From DASQUK01 sp046723645 (lineage in GTDB: Bacteria > Actinomycetota > Acidimicrobiia > Acidimicrobiales > VFJN01), in contig JBKOUY010000008.1 of the NCBI GenBank assembly GCA_046723645.1, forward strand, positions 1 through 64,000: 64,000 bases of DNA. Direction: 5' to 3'. The notes beneath the pieces were generated by a model, which worked only from the letters and a program-made list of their open reading frames with translations, ran no database searches and was not told where the DNA came from. Of this stretch, positions 7,634 to 15,589 are shown in pieces; positions within the stretch are counted from its first letter, which is position 1, and every line of letters begins with the position of its first letter. The position numbers were made by a program, and so were the translations under genes.

Positions 7634-8792
7634 ACGTGACGGTGGCCTCGTCGCGTCCCCGGAACGGTGCGACCAGCTCGGCCTCCCGCTCGATGGCGGT
7701 CCGCTGGCGATCGCTGAGCTTGGTGAACGGTTCGACCGTCACGTCCATTTGACTTCCGGCCCCGCGGGCCCGCCACGTGCCCACCGGGTGGCCGGTGACC
7801 ATGACGAGGCCAGGAGCACCGGCCGGCCGCCAGACGGCTCGCTGGGCCGTCTTGTCGGGGAGGAGCGTCGCCCGGTCTCGCTGTGCGAGGAACGGGTCGC
7901 CGGCCGGCAGCAGGCGCGCACCCGACGCCGTCGGGGGATCGTCCAGCATGTCGGCGTCGCCCGCCAGCAGCCACGCGACCGCGCCGTCGAGCTTTGCCTC
8001 GACCAGGTCGGCGCCGAGCTCCACGAAGCGCTGGCGGGCCTCCACCACGCCGATGCCGGTCCACGCCGCGAAGTGGAGGGGCGTCACCGGCCCGTATGCA
8101 TGCACGAAGCGCCGGACCAGCTCCGTCCTGGCCGCGGCCACGTCTCCCCCGAGGGCGCCACCCAGCCAGATGTCGGTGCCCATGAGGGTTTGCCGTGCCC
8201 CCTGGGGCCAGCCATAGCAGTAGACCCCCGCAGTTCCGGCAAGCCGCAGCAACTGGTCGGGGACGTGGTGCACGTCGCACACCTCGCACCACGGTTCTAG
8301 CTCGGCCGGCAGCCGGCCGTGGAGCGCCTCGCTCAGCTGCCCCTTGGTCCGGGACTCGCCGTCGGCCACCACGGCAGCGAGGACCCCGAGCACCATGGAG
8401 AGCGCCTCCCGGGCGGTCCAGCCCGCGGCTTCGATCGACGGCCACGAGCCCGCGAGCTGCTCGCGCAGCGAGGCTTCGTCGGCCGCGAGTGCCGCGGGCC
8501 CGAAGACCGCGGCGTCCTCCCGCGGCACGACGTAGGCGGCCCCGCGAGGGCCGAGGAAGCGCAGCAGCGAGCGGTCGTCGAGCAGGGCCTCCTCGAGTGC
8601 TCCCGGAGTGAGCCGGGCGACGCGCGCGGCGAGCGCCACGCCGGCGTTGCCGGGCGGGGTGTCCTGCACTCCGCAGACCGCAGCCGCATCGAGGACACCG
8701 TCCTTGGGCAAGCGCTCGTGCAGGTTGTGCGCAGCGACGCGGAAGGCGACGACCTGTTCCGCGGTGACGCGATGCACGGCCTGCCTGCCCAT
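7623..8792 (-). CDS. Winged-helix DNA-binding domain protein (HTH_42, YcaQ/AlkX-like), 389 aa
   Basis: The family features are an N-terminal VTAEQVVAFRVAAHNL segment, the RFLGPRGAAYVVPREDAAVFG region, tandem winged helices in the middle (REALSMVLGVLAAVVADGES, then TKGQLSEAL) and a C-terminal beta domain (PGLVMVTGHPVGTWRA). PF06224 members include the YcaQ glycosylase, which unhooks interstrand DNA crosslinks, and actinobacterial AlkX proteins. Whether this member has glycosylase activity cannot be judged here, since the QxD-type catalytic motif is not clear to me. ATG 8792 lies eight bases after TAGCCT, so a leaderless start is likely. No operon partner is evident. Confidence 0.85.
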   Translation of the reverse strand: MGRQAVHRVTAEQVVAFRVAAHNLHERLPKDGVLDAAAVCGVQDTPPGNAGVALAARVARLTPGALEEALLDDRSLLRFLGPRGAAYVVPREDAAVFGPAALAADEASLREQLAGSWPSIEAAGWTAREALSMVLGVLAAVVADGESRTKGQLSEALHGRLPAELEPWCEVCDVHHVPDQLLRLAGTAGVYCYGWPQGARQTLMGTDIWLGGALGGDVAAARTELVRRFVHAYGPVTPLHFAAWTGIGVVEARQRFVELGADLVEAKLDGAVAWLLAGDADMLDDPPTASGARLLPAGDPFLAQRDRATLLPDKTAQRAVWRPAGAPGLVMVTGHPVGTWRARGAGSQMDVTVEPFTKLSDRQRTAIEREAELVAPFRGRDEATVTFTD

Positions 8793-8800
8793 CGGCGATG

Positions 8801-8806
8801 AGGCTA
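8801..8806 (-). promoter_or_regulatory. Candidate -10 element of a leaderless promoter
   Basis: TAGCCT (minus strand) lies eight bases before the ATG at 8792. No ribosome site is present. Confidence 0.5.
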
Positions 8807-8892
8807 GGGGTCGCGCCGCCGCCAGGTCATCGGCACCGCGGAGCGTGCTGTGCGCGTCGCTGAACGTCCGTCGACGGTCGCGCCAGTGACCA

Positions 8893-9489
8893 TCAGGCCA
8901 ACACCTCGCGCACGTGGCCAGCGAGAGCATCGAGGTAGCCCTGGGTTGCCCTCGCCTGCTGCCGCCGTGCGACCGGACCGGCCAGCCGCACCAGCGCATA
9001 CCGGGGCCGCGAGAACGCCGTGATCGCCAGCCGCACGTCGCCGGGATCGCCGTCGATCCCACCGGTCTCACGCTCGACCACGAACGCCTCCTCACCGCTC
9101 TCCGGATGGATCGGCAGCGTCCCGTAGCCGAAGCCGAACCGGTCGGGCTCGTCGACCACCCAGGCGATCCGGCACGTGGCGATCACGTGGACCGCCACGA
9201 GGGGCACATCGAGGGCGACGGCGGTGCCCACCTCGATCGGCGGCTCGTCCGGCGCCACCCGGTAGCCCTGCCGGCGGTGCAGCTGCCATCGACGGATGCC
9301 GTCGACCGCGGCAGCGAACACCTCTTCCCCCCGCCCGAGCACCCGCGTCGCCCGGACCTGGTGATAGCCATCGGGCAGGTCGTCCGCAGACGCGGTCGCG
9401 CCGACCGCGTCGTACGTGAAGCGCGCCTCGCCGACCGCCGAGAGGATCTGGGACAGCTTGGCGTCGGATGGGGGGCGGACCAGGAACAC
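8893..9489 (-). CDS. DUF1990 family protein, 198 aa
   Basis: The sequence carries the DUF1990 hallmarks: TYDAVGAT near residue 25, DGYHQVRATRVLGRGEEVFAAA, an IRRWQLHRRQGYRV segment, RIAWVVDEPDRFGFGYGTLPIHPESGEEAF and a C-terminal ITAFSRPRYALVRLAGP. Members are single-domain proteins with a START-like beta fold and no defined reaction. The length is typical. A GTG start at 9487-9489 has a GGAG ribosome site. It is divergent from the zinc-ribbon gene at 9575 and shares an 85-base promoter region with it. Confidence 0.88.
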   Translation of the reverse strand: MFLVRPPSDAKLSQILSAVGEARFTYDAVGATASADDLPDGYHQVRATRVLGRGEEVFAAAVDGIRRWQLHRRQGYRVAPDEPPIEVGTAVALDVPLVAVHVIATCRIAWVVDEPDRFGFGYGTLPIHPESGEEAFVVERETGGIDGDPGDVRLAITAFSRPRYALVRLAGPVARRQQARATQGYLDALAGHVREVLA

Positions 9490-9560
9490 GGCGGCTCCAG
9501 CGCACTCGGCTGCGCGCGACCCTACGCGGCCGCGCCCGGGTCGGGTCCCGGATCAGCCGA

Positions 9561-9566
9561 TAGGGT
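9561..9566 (+). promoter_or_regulatory. Candidate -10 element of a leaderless promoter
   Basis: TAGGGT lies eight bases before the ATG at 9575. The identical hexamer and spacing occur before the 10486 gene on the other strand. Confidence 0.55.
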
Positions 9567-9574
9567 CGCTCGTC

Positions 9575-9919
9575 ATGAAGTGCCCGGTCTGCGAAGTCCA
9601 ACTCTCGATCTCGTCACGCGAGGGCGTGGAGATCGACTTCTGCCCCCAGTGCCGCGGCGTGTGGCTCGACCGCGGTGAGCTCGACAAGGTCATCGAGCGT
9701 GCGGCGGCGTCGCTGGCCCCCGCGACCGCTGTCGGGGGCCGCGATCCCGGCTCCTACGACGAGCGGCGCGAGTCCCGCTACGACGATCGCGACCGCTACG
9801 ACGACCGTGACCGCTACGACGACCGTGACCGCTACGACGACGACCGCAGGGGTCGGGAGCGGGACCACAAGAAGCGGAAGCGGCGGTCGTTCCTCGAGGA
9901 CCTCTTCGAGTTCGACTAG
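9575..9919 (+). CDS. TFIIB-type zinc-ribbon protein with DRYDD repeats, 114 aa
   Basis: Residues 1-40 are a zf-TFIIB ribbon: CPVC at the N terminus, then FCPQCRGVWLDRGELDKVI, a well-known signature. The middle carries three and a half copies of RYDDRD, and the tail is very basic (HKKRKRRSFLEDLFEF) with a final short acidic-aromatic motif. The family usually has the ribbon joined to a low-complexity linker. Its job is unknown, possibly RNA or protein binding. ATG 9575 was chosen because the ribbon starts at once and TAGGGT lies eight bases upstream with no ribosome site. Confidence 0.88.
   Translation: MKCPVCEVQLSISSREGVEIDFCPQCRGVWLDRGELDKVIERAAASLAPATAVGGRDPGSYDERRESRYDDRDRYDDRDRYDDRDRYDDDRRGRERDHKKRKRRSFLEDLFEFD
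9776..9841 (+). repeat. 18-base tandem repeat inside the zinc-ribbon gene
   Basis: Three consecutive units of CGCTACGACGAYCGYGAC (9776-9793, 9794-9811, 9812-9829) and part of a fourth encode the RYDDRD peptide. Copies two and three are identical, so recent slippage is likely. Confidence 0.85.
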
Positions 9920-9934
9920 TGCGCCAGGGGGCGG

Positions 9935-10486
9935 TCAGCCCAGGTCGTCCAGCGCAGAGCGGAGCGCCGCAAGGTCGTCAACAACGCCCGCCAGTTCGGC
10001 ATCGAGCGCATCGGCGCCAGCCGGGCCGGTGACGTCCAGCGCGACCTCGGCCGCCTGGGCGACTGCGGCGCCCAGGCGGGCGTCGAGCAGTCGGAGGCGT
10101 TCGTCGGTGTCGTCGAGGGTGTTGAGCAGGCGCTGGACCGACACGAACCGCTGACCGAGAGCAGCCTCCACGTCGGGGGCGTCGCCGGCCCGCTTCGCCC
10201 GCTTGTACTCCGCCGTCACCCGATCCGGGTCGAGGGCGGCCAGCGTGCGTTCGATGTCGGTGGCACGCCACGCCGTCTCCCAGATGGCCAACACACCGGC
10301 GTCGAAGCCCTCGCCCGTGCTGAACAGCCGGTCGCGGATCGGCCCGGGGCGGAGCCCCTCCAGCAGCTCGCGGTAGCGGCGGCGGGCGTCGAGCGCCTCG
10401 ACCACCGCCGGTGCGAAGCGAGGCGACGCCGCCGTCGGGTCGATGCGTGCGAGGGGATCGTCCGATGCCTTCCTCCGGCGCAGCAC
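9935..10486 (-). CDS. Hypothetical helical protein, 183 aa
   Basis: From the GTG at 10484-10486 the protein is almost entirely alpha-helical with many Arg, Asp, Ala and Leu residues (VVEALDARRRYRELLEGL, VQRLLNTLDDTDERLRLLDARL, LAGVVDDLAALRSALDDLG). Coiled-coil character is clear toward the C terminus. It has no transmembrane helix and no signal peptide. A TAGGGT hexamer eight bases upstream fixes this start better than the longer open frame. It is divergent from the repeat protein at 10601. I do not recognise the family, and no function is implied by the neighbours. Confidence 0.65.
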   Translation of the reverse strand: MLRRRKASDDPLARIDPTAASPRFAPAVVEALDARRRYRELLEGLRPGPIRDRLFSTGEGFDAGVLAIWETAWRATDIERTLAALDPDRVTAEYKRAKRAGDAPDVEAALGQRFVSVQRLLNTLDDTDERLRLLDARLGAAVAQAAEVALDVTGPAGADALDAELAGVVDDLAALRSALDDLG

Positions 10487-10494
10487 GATCAGCG

Positions 10495-10500
10495 ACCCTA
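10495..10500 (-). promoter_or_regulatory. Candidate -10 element of a leaderless promoter
   Basis: TAGGGT on the minus strand lies eight bases before the GTG at 10486. The spacer (CGCTGATC) closely resembles the one before 9575 (CGCTCGTC). Confidence 0.55.
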
Positions 10501-10600
10501 CCGTCGGCTCGGCGGGACGAGCGGGGCCCTCGGTCGGGTGCCGAAGGGCGCCGGTGGCCCGTTCGGCATAACCTGGCACTAGCTGTTCGAGGAGGAGCCC

Positions 10601-10921
10601 ATGGTCGACAACCAACGCCTACGGCCGATCGAGCGACGGGTCCTGCGATGGGCCGAGGCGGGTTTGGGTGACGCGGAGATCGGCCATCGCTTCCGGCGTA
10701 GCGAACGCTGGGCGGCGCAGGTGCGGTTCCTTGCCGGCCTCGACCGCAGCGGTCACCCGCCGCTCGCGCACGACCTCCTCCGCCCGATCGAACGGCGGGT
10801 GCTCCGCTGGCTCGATCAGGGCGAGGACCTGGTCGACCTGAGCGACCGGTTCCTGCGCAGCCCGGCACATCTCGCCCGCGTCGAGGAGTACGCCCGCTAC
10901 AAGCTGGCCGCCGAGCAGTAG
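10601..10921 (+). CDS. Small protein made of two HTH-like repeats, 106 aa
   Basis: Two copies of a roughly 45-residue unit begin with the identical LRPIERRVLRW at residues 7-17 and 60-70. Each continues as helix-turn-helix-like sequence (AGLGDAEIGHRFRRSERW; GEDLVDLSDRFLRSPAHL). This resembles a duplicated sigma-region-4 or HTH module, so DNA binding is a reasonable inference. The start has a strong GAGGAGG ribosome site, unlike its leaderless divergent neighbour. No other domain is present. I do not know a named family. Confidence 0.8.
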   Translation: MVDNQRLRPIERRVLRWAEAGLGDAEIGHRFRRSERWAAQVRFLAGLDRSGHPPLAHDLLRPIERRVLRWLDQGEDLVDLSDRFLRSPAHLARVEEYARYKLAAEQ

Positions 10922-10980
10922 GCCCCCCGACCCCGACCCAAGCGACCCTCACCTCCAGTGGAGGTTGAGGGTCCGCTTGA

Positions 10981-12207
10981 TCACACCAGTCTCAGCACCG
11001 CCTGCTCGTCGCGGCGGTGGGTCAGCACCGAGTCGAGGTACGAGCGCAACGCCTCGTCCACCGAGACCTCGCTGCCGGCCCGCTCGGACACGTAGTAGCG
11101 GTGTTCCAGCAGCTCGTGGAACAGCTCGGCCGGCTCGAGGCGCCCGCGCAGGGCACTGGGAACCCGGGCCGTCACGGGCTCGTAGACCTCGGCAAGCCAT
11201 CGGGACGCGACCACCGCCTGTGGCACGTCGGTGTCCGCTTCGCGGCTGATCGCCGCGCCGAAGGCCGCGATGTCGTTCAGCAGGCGCCGGGCCTGGTTCT
11301 CCTGCACCTCGAGTCCTGTCAACCGCCGGAGATCCCGGGCGTGATGCCCCTCTTCCACCAGCACCGGGCGCACCCGCAGCCGGTCGCCCTCCGGATCGTG
11401 CTCGACCAGGAGCTCATCGACGTCGAAGCCGAGCTCGTTGAGGCGGCGGATGCGGCGGTCGATGAGGTGGCGGTCGTCGAGCGACAGCTCCTGTGTGCCG
11501 GTGAGCTCGCCCCAGAGGGCCTCGTAGCGACCCTCGAACTGATCGGCCACCTCCACGACGTCGGTCTCGGGGCCCAGGTCGCCGCTCGCCTGCAGGTCGA
11601 GCAGGCCGCCCGCGATGTTCTCGCGGGCGATGTCGACGTCGCTCGCCCGCATGCCGTCGGGCAGCTCGTCCCGGCGCTCGGCGGTCTCGGCGTCGACCAG
11701 GTACGCCATCAGGGCGCCGGCATCGCGACGGAACAGCAGGTTCGACAGCGAGCAGTCGCCCCAGAAGAAGCCCTCCAGATGCAACTGCACCAGGAGGACC
11801 ACCCCGGCGTCGATCAGGAGGCCCGATAGGTCGGGGCGCCGCTCGTGGGCGAACAGGTAGCGGTATGGCAGCGAGAAGTCCAGGTAGCGACTGATGAGCA
11901 CCGATGGCAGCGGCTCCCCGCCCGGCGCCCGTCGCCCGGTGACCACGCCCGTGGGCTGCACGGCGGGCAGCCCCTCGGTGGTGAGCCGCCGAAGCATGCC
12001 GTACTCGCGGCGGGCGTCGGGCTCGGCAGTCTCCTTGAGCGCGAAGACCCGGCCGCCGTCGGCCACGAAGCGCACGACGTGGCGGCTCGTGCCATGCACC
12101 ATGTCGACCAGCCGGGGATCGTCCCAGCACTCGAGCGGGGTGCTCCACGGCAGGTCGAGCAGCCCGCCCGGCTCGTTGCCGGGCACGAACTGGAGCCGGA
12201 CGACCAT
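10981..12207 (-). CDS. DUF4032 protein with kinase-like fold, 408 aa
   Basis: The N-terminal 230 residues look like a lipopolysaccharide-kinase or protein-kinase fold. There is a beta-strand lysine (VFALKETAE), a catalytic-loop-like motif GDCSLSNLLF and a YLVDAETAE metal-binding-like motif. The C-terminal part is the DUF4032 region (EEGHHARDLRRLTGLEVQENQARRLLND and RYYVSERAG). Possible activity is phosphotransfer to a small molecule, but this is inferred from the fold only. ATG 12207 follows TAGCGT by eight bases. The gene stands alone between two rightward genes. Confidence 0.87.
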   Translation of the reverse strand: MVVRLQFVPGNEPGGLLDLPWSTPLECWDDPRLVDMVHGTSRHVVRFVADGGRVFALKETAEPDARREYGMLRRLTTEGLPAVQPTGVVTGRRAPGGEPLPSVLISRYLDFSLPYRYLFAHERRPDLSGLLIDAGVVLLVQLHLEGFFWGDCSLSNLLFRRDAGALMAYLVDAETAERRDELPDGMRASDVDIARENIAGGLLDLQASGDLGPETDVVEVADQFEGRYEALWGELTGTQELSLDDRHLIDRRIRRLNELGFDVDELLVEHDPEGDRLRVRPVLVEEGHHARDLRRLTGLEVQENQARRLLNDIAAFGAAISREADTDVPQAVVASRWLAEVYEPVTARVPSALRGRLEPAELFHELLEHRYYVSERAGSEVSVDEALRSYLDSVLTHRRDEQAVLRLV

Positions 12208-12215
12208 TGCCCGTC

Positions 12216-12221
12216 ACGCTA
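12216..12221 (-). promoter_or_regulatory. Candidate -10 element of a leaderless promoter
   Basis: TAGCGT (minus strand) is eight bases before the ATG at 12207, with no ribosome site. Confidence 0.55.
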
Positions 12222-12292
12222 CGCGCGGCCGGGCCCCCCTCCGGCCGCCCGAGCCCAATCAGCGCGTCGGTTCTGAGGCAATGCGTCTGGTC

Positions 12293-12298
12293 TAGTCT
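12293..12298 (+). promoter_or_regulatory. Candidate -10 element of a leaderless promoter
   Basis: TAGTCT lies nine bases before the ATG at 12308 and three before an in-frame ATG at 12302. The spacing favours 12308. Confidence 0.4.
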
Positions 12299-12307
12299 CT
12301 AATGCAG

Positions 12308-12988
12308 ATGTCTGACACCGCCACGACGCCCGGCCGGCTCATCGACGCTGCCGAGGTTCTGTTCGCCGCCCACGGCATCGACGGCGTCAGCCTCCGGGAG
12401 ATCAACCGCGCCGCCGGCGCCCGCAACTCCTCGGCGCTCCAGTACCACTTCGGCGGCCGCGACGGCCTCCTCCGGGCGGTCCTCGCCAAGCACCACCATG
12501 CGGTCGAGGCCCGCCGGCACGCCATGCTCGACGCCTACGAAGCCGACGGCAATGCCGACCTGCGGGCGCTGGCCGGGGCGCTGGTGCGGCCCAGCGCCGC
12601 CATGCTGGCCGACGGCGACGGCGGGCCCGCCTACCTGCAGATCATGGCCGACCTCATGAACCGGCCCCGGCCCGTGATCGACCCCGCGGCGCTCGACGAT
12701 CCGGCGTCCAGCATCTGCCGCTGGCGGACGCTGGTCGCCGGCCTGCTCGACAACGACGCCACCCGGCTGCACCGGCGGTTCGTCGCCATGCGCTTCGCCG
12801 CCGTCGAGCTGGCGCGCCGGGCGCGGTCTGCACCCCACACCGACGACCGCCTGTTCGTGAGCCACCTCGTCGACCTGGTCGCCGGGGTGCTGGCCGCCCC
12901 CCTGTCCGACGAGACCCGCCGCCTCGACGCCGAACGCGCCCGGGCCGTCGGCCCCGATCCCACGTCCGTCCCGACGTACGCCCCATAG
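12308..12988 (+). CDS. TetR-family transcriptional regulator, 226 aa
   Basis: The HTH lies in residues 8-55 (GRLIDAAEVLFAAHGIDGVSLREI, then GARNSSALQYHFGGRDGLLRAV). A helical ligand domain follows, ending in DLVAGVLAAPLS. The Ser-Ala-Leu-Gln-Tyr-His-Phe variant of the recognition helix is common in regulators of lipid and acyl-CoA metabolism. The next gene, an acyl-CoA dehydrogenase, starts 14 bases after its stop, so the two form an operon. The regulator probably controls its own operon in response to an acyl-CoA or related ligand (inference). Confidence 0.9.
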   Translation: MSDTATTPGRLIDAAEVLFAAHGIDGVSLREINRAAGARNSSALQYHFGGRDGLLRAVLAKHHHAVEARRHAMLDAYEADGNADLRALAGALVRPSAAMLADGDGGPAYLQIMADLMNRPRPVIDPAALDDPASSICRWRTLVAGLLDNDATRLHRRFVAMRFAAVELARRARSAPHTDDRLFVSHLVDLVAGVLAAPLSDETRRLDAERARAVGPDPTSVPTYAP

Positions 12989-13002
12989 GAGGCTGACGCG
13001 CC

Positions 13003-14232
13003 ATGGCCATCGACTTCACCCTGACACCGGAGCTCGAGGACATCCGCATGCGGGTGCGCTCGTTCGTCGACGACGTGGTCAAGCCGGGCGAGGCGCGCAT
13101 CGGCAGCCGCGACGAGATCGAGCGCGCCGACTACATCAAGATCCTCCTGGAGATGCGGGCCGCCGCCCAGGAGGCCGGCCTGTGGCTTCCCCACATGCCC
13201 AAGGAGTGGGGCGGGATGGGTCTGGGCCACGTGGAGCTGGCGATGGTCCAGGCCGAGGCCGCCAAGTCGACCTACGGCCCCTGGGTCTTCAACTGCCAGG
13301 CACCCGACGAGGGCAACATGCACACACTGCTGCACTGGGGCACCGAGGAGCAGAAGCAGCGCTACCTGCGCCCGCTGTGCGAGGGGCGGGCCATGAGCTG
13401 CTTCGCCATGACCGAGCCCGAGGTCGCGGGCTCCGATCCGACGCTGATCCGCACCCACGCCTACCAGGACGGCGACGAGTGGGTGATCAGCGGCCACAAG
13501 TGGTTCATCTCCAACGCCCACCGGGCCAGCTTCGCCATCCTCATCGCCCGCACCGAGGACGACCCCGAGCTGCCGCAGGCCGCCAACACGGCGTTCATCG
13601 TCGACATCCCGTCCGAGGGATGGACGGAGGTCCGGCAGATCGAGACCATGCACGGCTCGACCGGCCACTCCGAGATCCGCATCGAGGATCTACGGGTGCC
13701 CGACGACCACATGCTGGGCGGGCGGGGCCAGGGCCACATGCTGGGCCAGTACCGCCTGGGCCCGGCCCGCCTCGCGCACTGCATGCGATGGATCGCCCAG
13801 GCCGAGACGGCGCTCGACATGATGGTCGACCGCGCCCTCAACCGCTTCGCCCACGGTTCGCTGCTGGCGGAGAAGCAGGGGATCCAGTGGATGATCGCCG
13901 ACTCCGCCATGGAGCTGTACCAGGCCAAGCTCATGGTGCTGCACGCCGCCTACCGGATCGACCAAAAGCTGGACTTCAAGAGCGAAGTGTCGATGGCCAA
14001 GCACTTCGTGGCCAACGCGCTCAACCGCATCATCGACCGGTCGATCCAGGTGCACGGGGCCCTCGGCTACTCGACGGACACGCCGCTGGCGAACATGTAC
14101 CAACACGCCCGCTGGGCGAGGTTCGCCGACGGTGCCGACGAGGTCCACCAGATGCGCATCGCACAGCGCACCATCGCCGCCTACAAGGACCACGGTTCGA
14201 CGCGGACCGCCACCGGCGACCTGCCCCTGTAG
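13003..14232 (+). CDS. Acyl-CoA dehydrogenase, 409 aa
   Basis: This is a full-length FAD-dependent acyl-CoA dehydrogenase. The N-terminal helical domain (residues 1-125) is followed by CFAMTEPEVAGSDP, which packs on the flavin, then a beta domain with WVISGHKWFISNA. The C-terminal helical domain includes IQVHGALGYSTDTPLANMYQHARWARFADGADEVHQMRIAQRTIA. That type of ending occurs in medium to long and branched-chain enzymes and in the FadE group. I see no catalytic glutamate that settles chain length. An AGGAGG ribosome site precedes the ATG. It oxidises acyl-CoA to enoyl-CoA and passes electrons to ETF. Confidence 0.95.
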   Translation: MAIDFTLTPELEDIRMRVRSFVDDVVKPGEARIGSRDEIERADYIKILLEMRAAAQEAGLWLPHMPKEWGGMGLGHVELAMVQAEAAKSTYGPWVFNCQAPDEGNMHTLLHWGTEEQKQRYLRPLCEGRAMSCFAMTEPEVAGSDPTLIRTHAYQDGDEWVISGHKWFISNAHRASFAILIARTEDDPELPQAANTAFIVDIPSEGWTEVRQIETMHGSTGHSEIRIEDLRVPDDHMLGGRGQGHMLGQYRLGPARLAHCMRWIAQAETALDMMVDRALNRFAHGSLLAEKQGIQWMIADSAMELYQAKLMVLHAAYRIDQKLDFKSEVSMAKHFVANALNRIIDRSIQVHGALGYSTDTPLANMYQHARWARFADGADEVHQMRIAQRTIAAYKDHGSTRTATGDLPL

Positions 14233-14340
14233 GTCAGCGGGTCCGCGCGGGGCCGAGCCAATAGCGACCGGACCGTCGAGCCGGAGGCGGGGGGCGCACG
14301 GTCCTCGTTGCTCATTGCCTGGGGCCGGGCGCGGCGTTCG

Positions 14341-15570
14341 TCATTGCCTCCGGCCGGCGTCGTCCGGCTGCTCGCCGTCCGGCTGCTCGCCGTCCGCCTC
14401 GCCGCCTCGTCGGAGCCGGGGCAGCCGACGGCGCAGGCCCGACAGGCGCTTGCGCATGATCTGGGTCTCGGGTTCCGGCATCTCGCCCCGCGTGTCCAGA
14501 TAGACGGCCTTGCTCGCGGCGAACAGGGGCGTGGCCACCAGCGCGCCGGGGACCCCGGCGGCGGCCCCGCCCACGAGGACCGCCAGCATGGTCGCCGGCG
14601 GCGACAGGTTGACCGCGCGCCCGACAATGGCGGGGCTGATCACGTGGTTCTCGAGGTTCTGATAGGCGATGACAACCGCCAGCGCGATCACGGCCACGGC
14701 CGGTCCCTGCGTGACCGCCAGGAGCACGAAGAATCCGCCACCGAGGAGGCCGCCGATCTGCGGGATCAGGTTGGTGAACGTCGTCCAGAGGCCCGCCACC
14801 GGTGCCAGCGGCACGCCCAGCAGGAGGCCGGTCGACAGAGTCACCAACCCGGCGAGGATGGCCACGAACATCGAGCCGGCGAAGTAGCTCCCGAACGTGG
14901 AGTAGACGATCCGACCAAAGCGGTCGGCCTGCCCAAGGCGGCCGACGGGGACGAGGACCCGGAACCGGCGGACGACCCCCTCGCCGTCGACCATGACCCC
15001 GAGCGCGGTGATGAGCACGACGACCGCACTGAGCACACCGCCGAGCAGGCGCTCGCCCAAGTTGGCCAGTGTCCGGTCGTCGACCCTCGCCGGTGCTTCG
15101 TCGATCCAGTCCTCGATGTCGCCGGCGGCGTCGGCCTCCTCGAGGCGGGGACCGATGATCGGCCAGCTGTAGAACTCACGCACGGTCGTGGGCAGCTCCT
15201 CGCTGAACTCGCGCGACTGGCGGATCGCGGCCGGTGCGACGAGGAACACGATGGCGGCCACGCCGAGCGTCAGACCGGCGCCCACGATCACCACGGCGGT
15301 GCCCCGGGACGTGTGCCATCGGCGCTGCGCGGCGTTGACGACCGGGTTCAGCGCCAAGCCGAGCAACACGCCGACGCCGATGCCCGTGAGCACGTCGCCG
15401 GCCTGATCGCTGATGGCGAACAACGCCAGCGCCGCGACGGCCGCCATGACTATCGCCACGAACGACCAGGGGTCGATGTCCACGATGACGCGCCCGCCCG
15501 AGGGATCGCGTTGATCGTGCCGATCACTCGGCGGCCCCGGGGCCTGCTCGGCGGTCACCTCCTCGGCCAC
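14341..15570 (-). CDS. AI-2E family transporter (PerM-like membrane protein), 409 aa
   Basis: The protein has about eight hydrophobic segments. Two lie near the N terminus (FVAIVMAAVAALALFAI, VLTGIGVGVLLGLALNPVV), with VVIVGAGLTLGVAAIVFLVAP next. After a soluble stretch come GGVLSAVVVLITALGVMV and several helices including GGLLGGGFFVLLAV, with the family motif FTNLIPQIGG near residue 290. The tail is basic, with an EQPDGEQPDD repeat. The family exports AI-2 or peptidoglycan and sodium-coupled solutes in different bacteria, so the substrate here is unknown. GTG 15570 is six bases after TACCGT. It is divergent from a paralogue only 19 bp away. Confidence 0.88.
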   Translation of the reverse strand: MAEEVTAEQAPGPPSDRHDQRDPSGGRVIVDIDPWSFVAIVMAAVAALALFAISDQAGDVLTGIGVGVLLGLALNPVVNAAQRRWHTSRGTAVVIVGAGLTLGVAAIVFLVAPAAIRQSREFSEELPTTVREFYSWPIIGPRLEEADAAGDIEDWIDEAPARVDDRTLANLGERLLGGVLSAVVVLITALGVMVDGEGVVRRFRVLVPVGRLGQADRFGRIVYSTFGSYFAGSMFVAILAGLVTLSTGLLLGVPLAPVAGLWTTFTNLIPQIGGLLGGGFFVLLAVTQGPAVAVIALAVVIAYQNLENHVISPAIVGRAVNLSPPATMLAVLVGGAAAGVPGALVATPLFAASKAVYLDTRGEMPEPETQIMRKRLSGLRRRLPRLRRGGEADGEQPDGEQPDDAGRRQ

Positions 15571-15589
15571 ACCGGTACGGTACGCCTCG
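15571..15589. promoter_or_regulatory. 19-bp bidirectional promoter with overlapping -10 hexamers
   Basis: TACGGT (15576-15581, plus strand) lies eight bases before the GTG at 15590. TACCGT (15577-15582, minus strand) lies six bases before the GTG at 15570. The two hexamers share five base pairs, so RNA polymerase could fire only one way at a time. Both transcripts would be leaderless. Confidence 0.6.

Noticed and set aside
9776..9844. Direct repeats as a possible CRISPR array
   Set aside because: The units are contiguous 18-base copies without spacers and lie inside a coding frame.
12631..13668. Long leftward frame opposite the TetR and acyl-CoA dehydrogenase genes
   Set aside because: Both sense genes have clear families; the antisense frame has no domain and a low-complexity composition.
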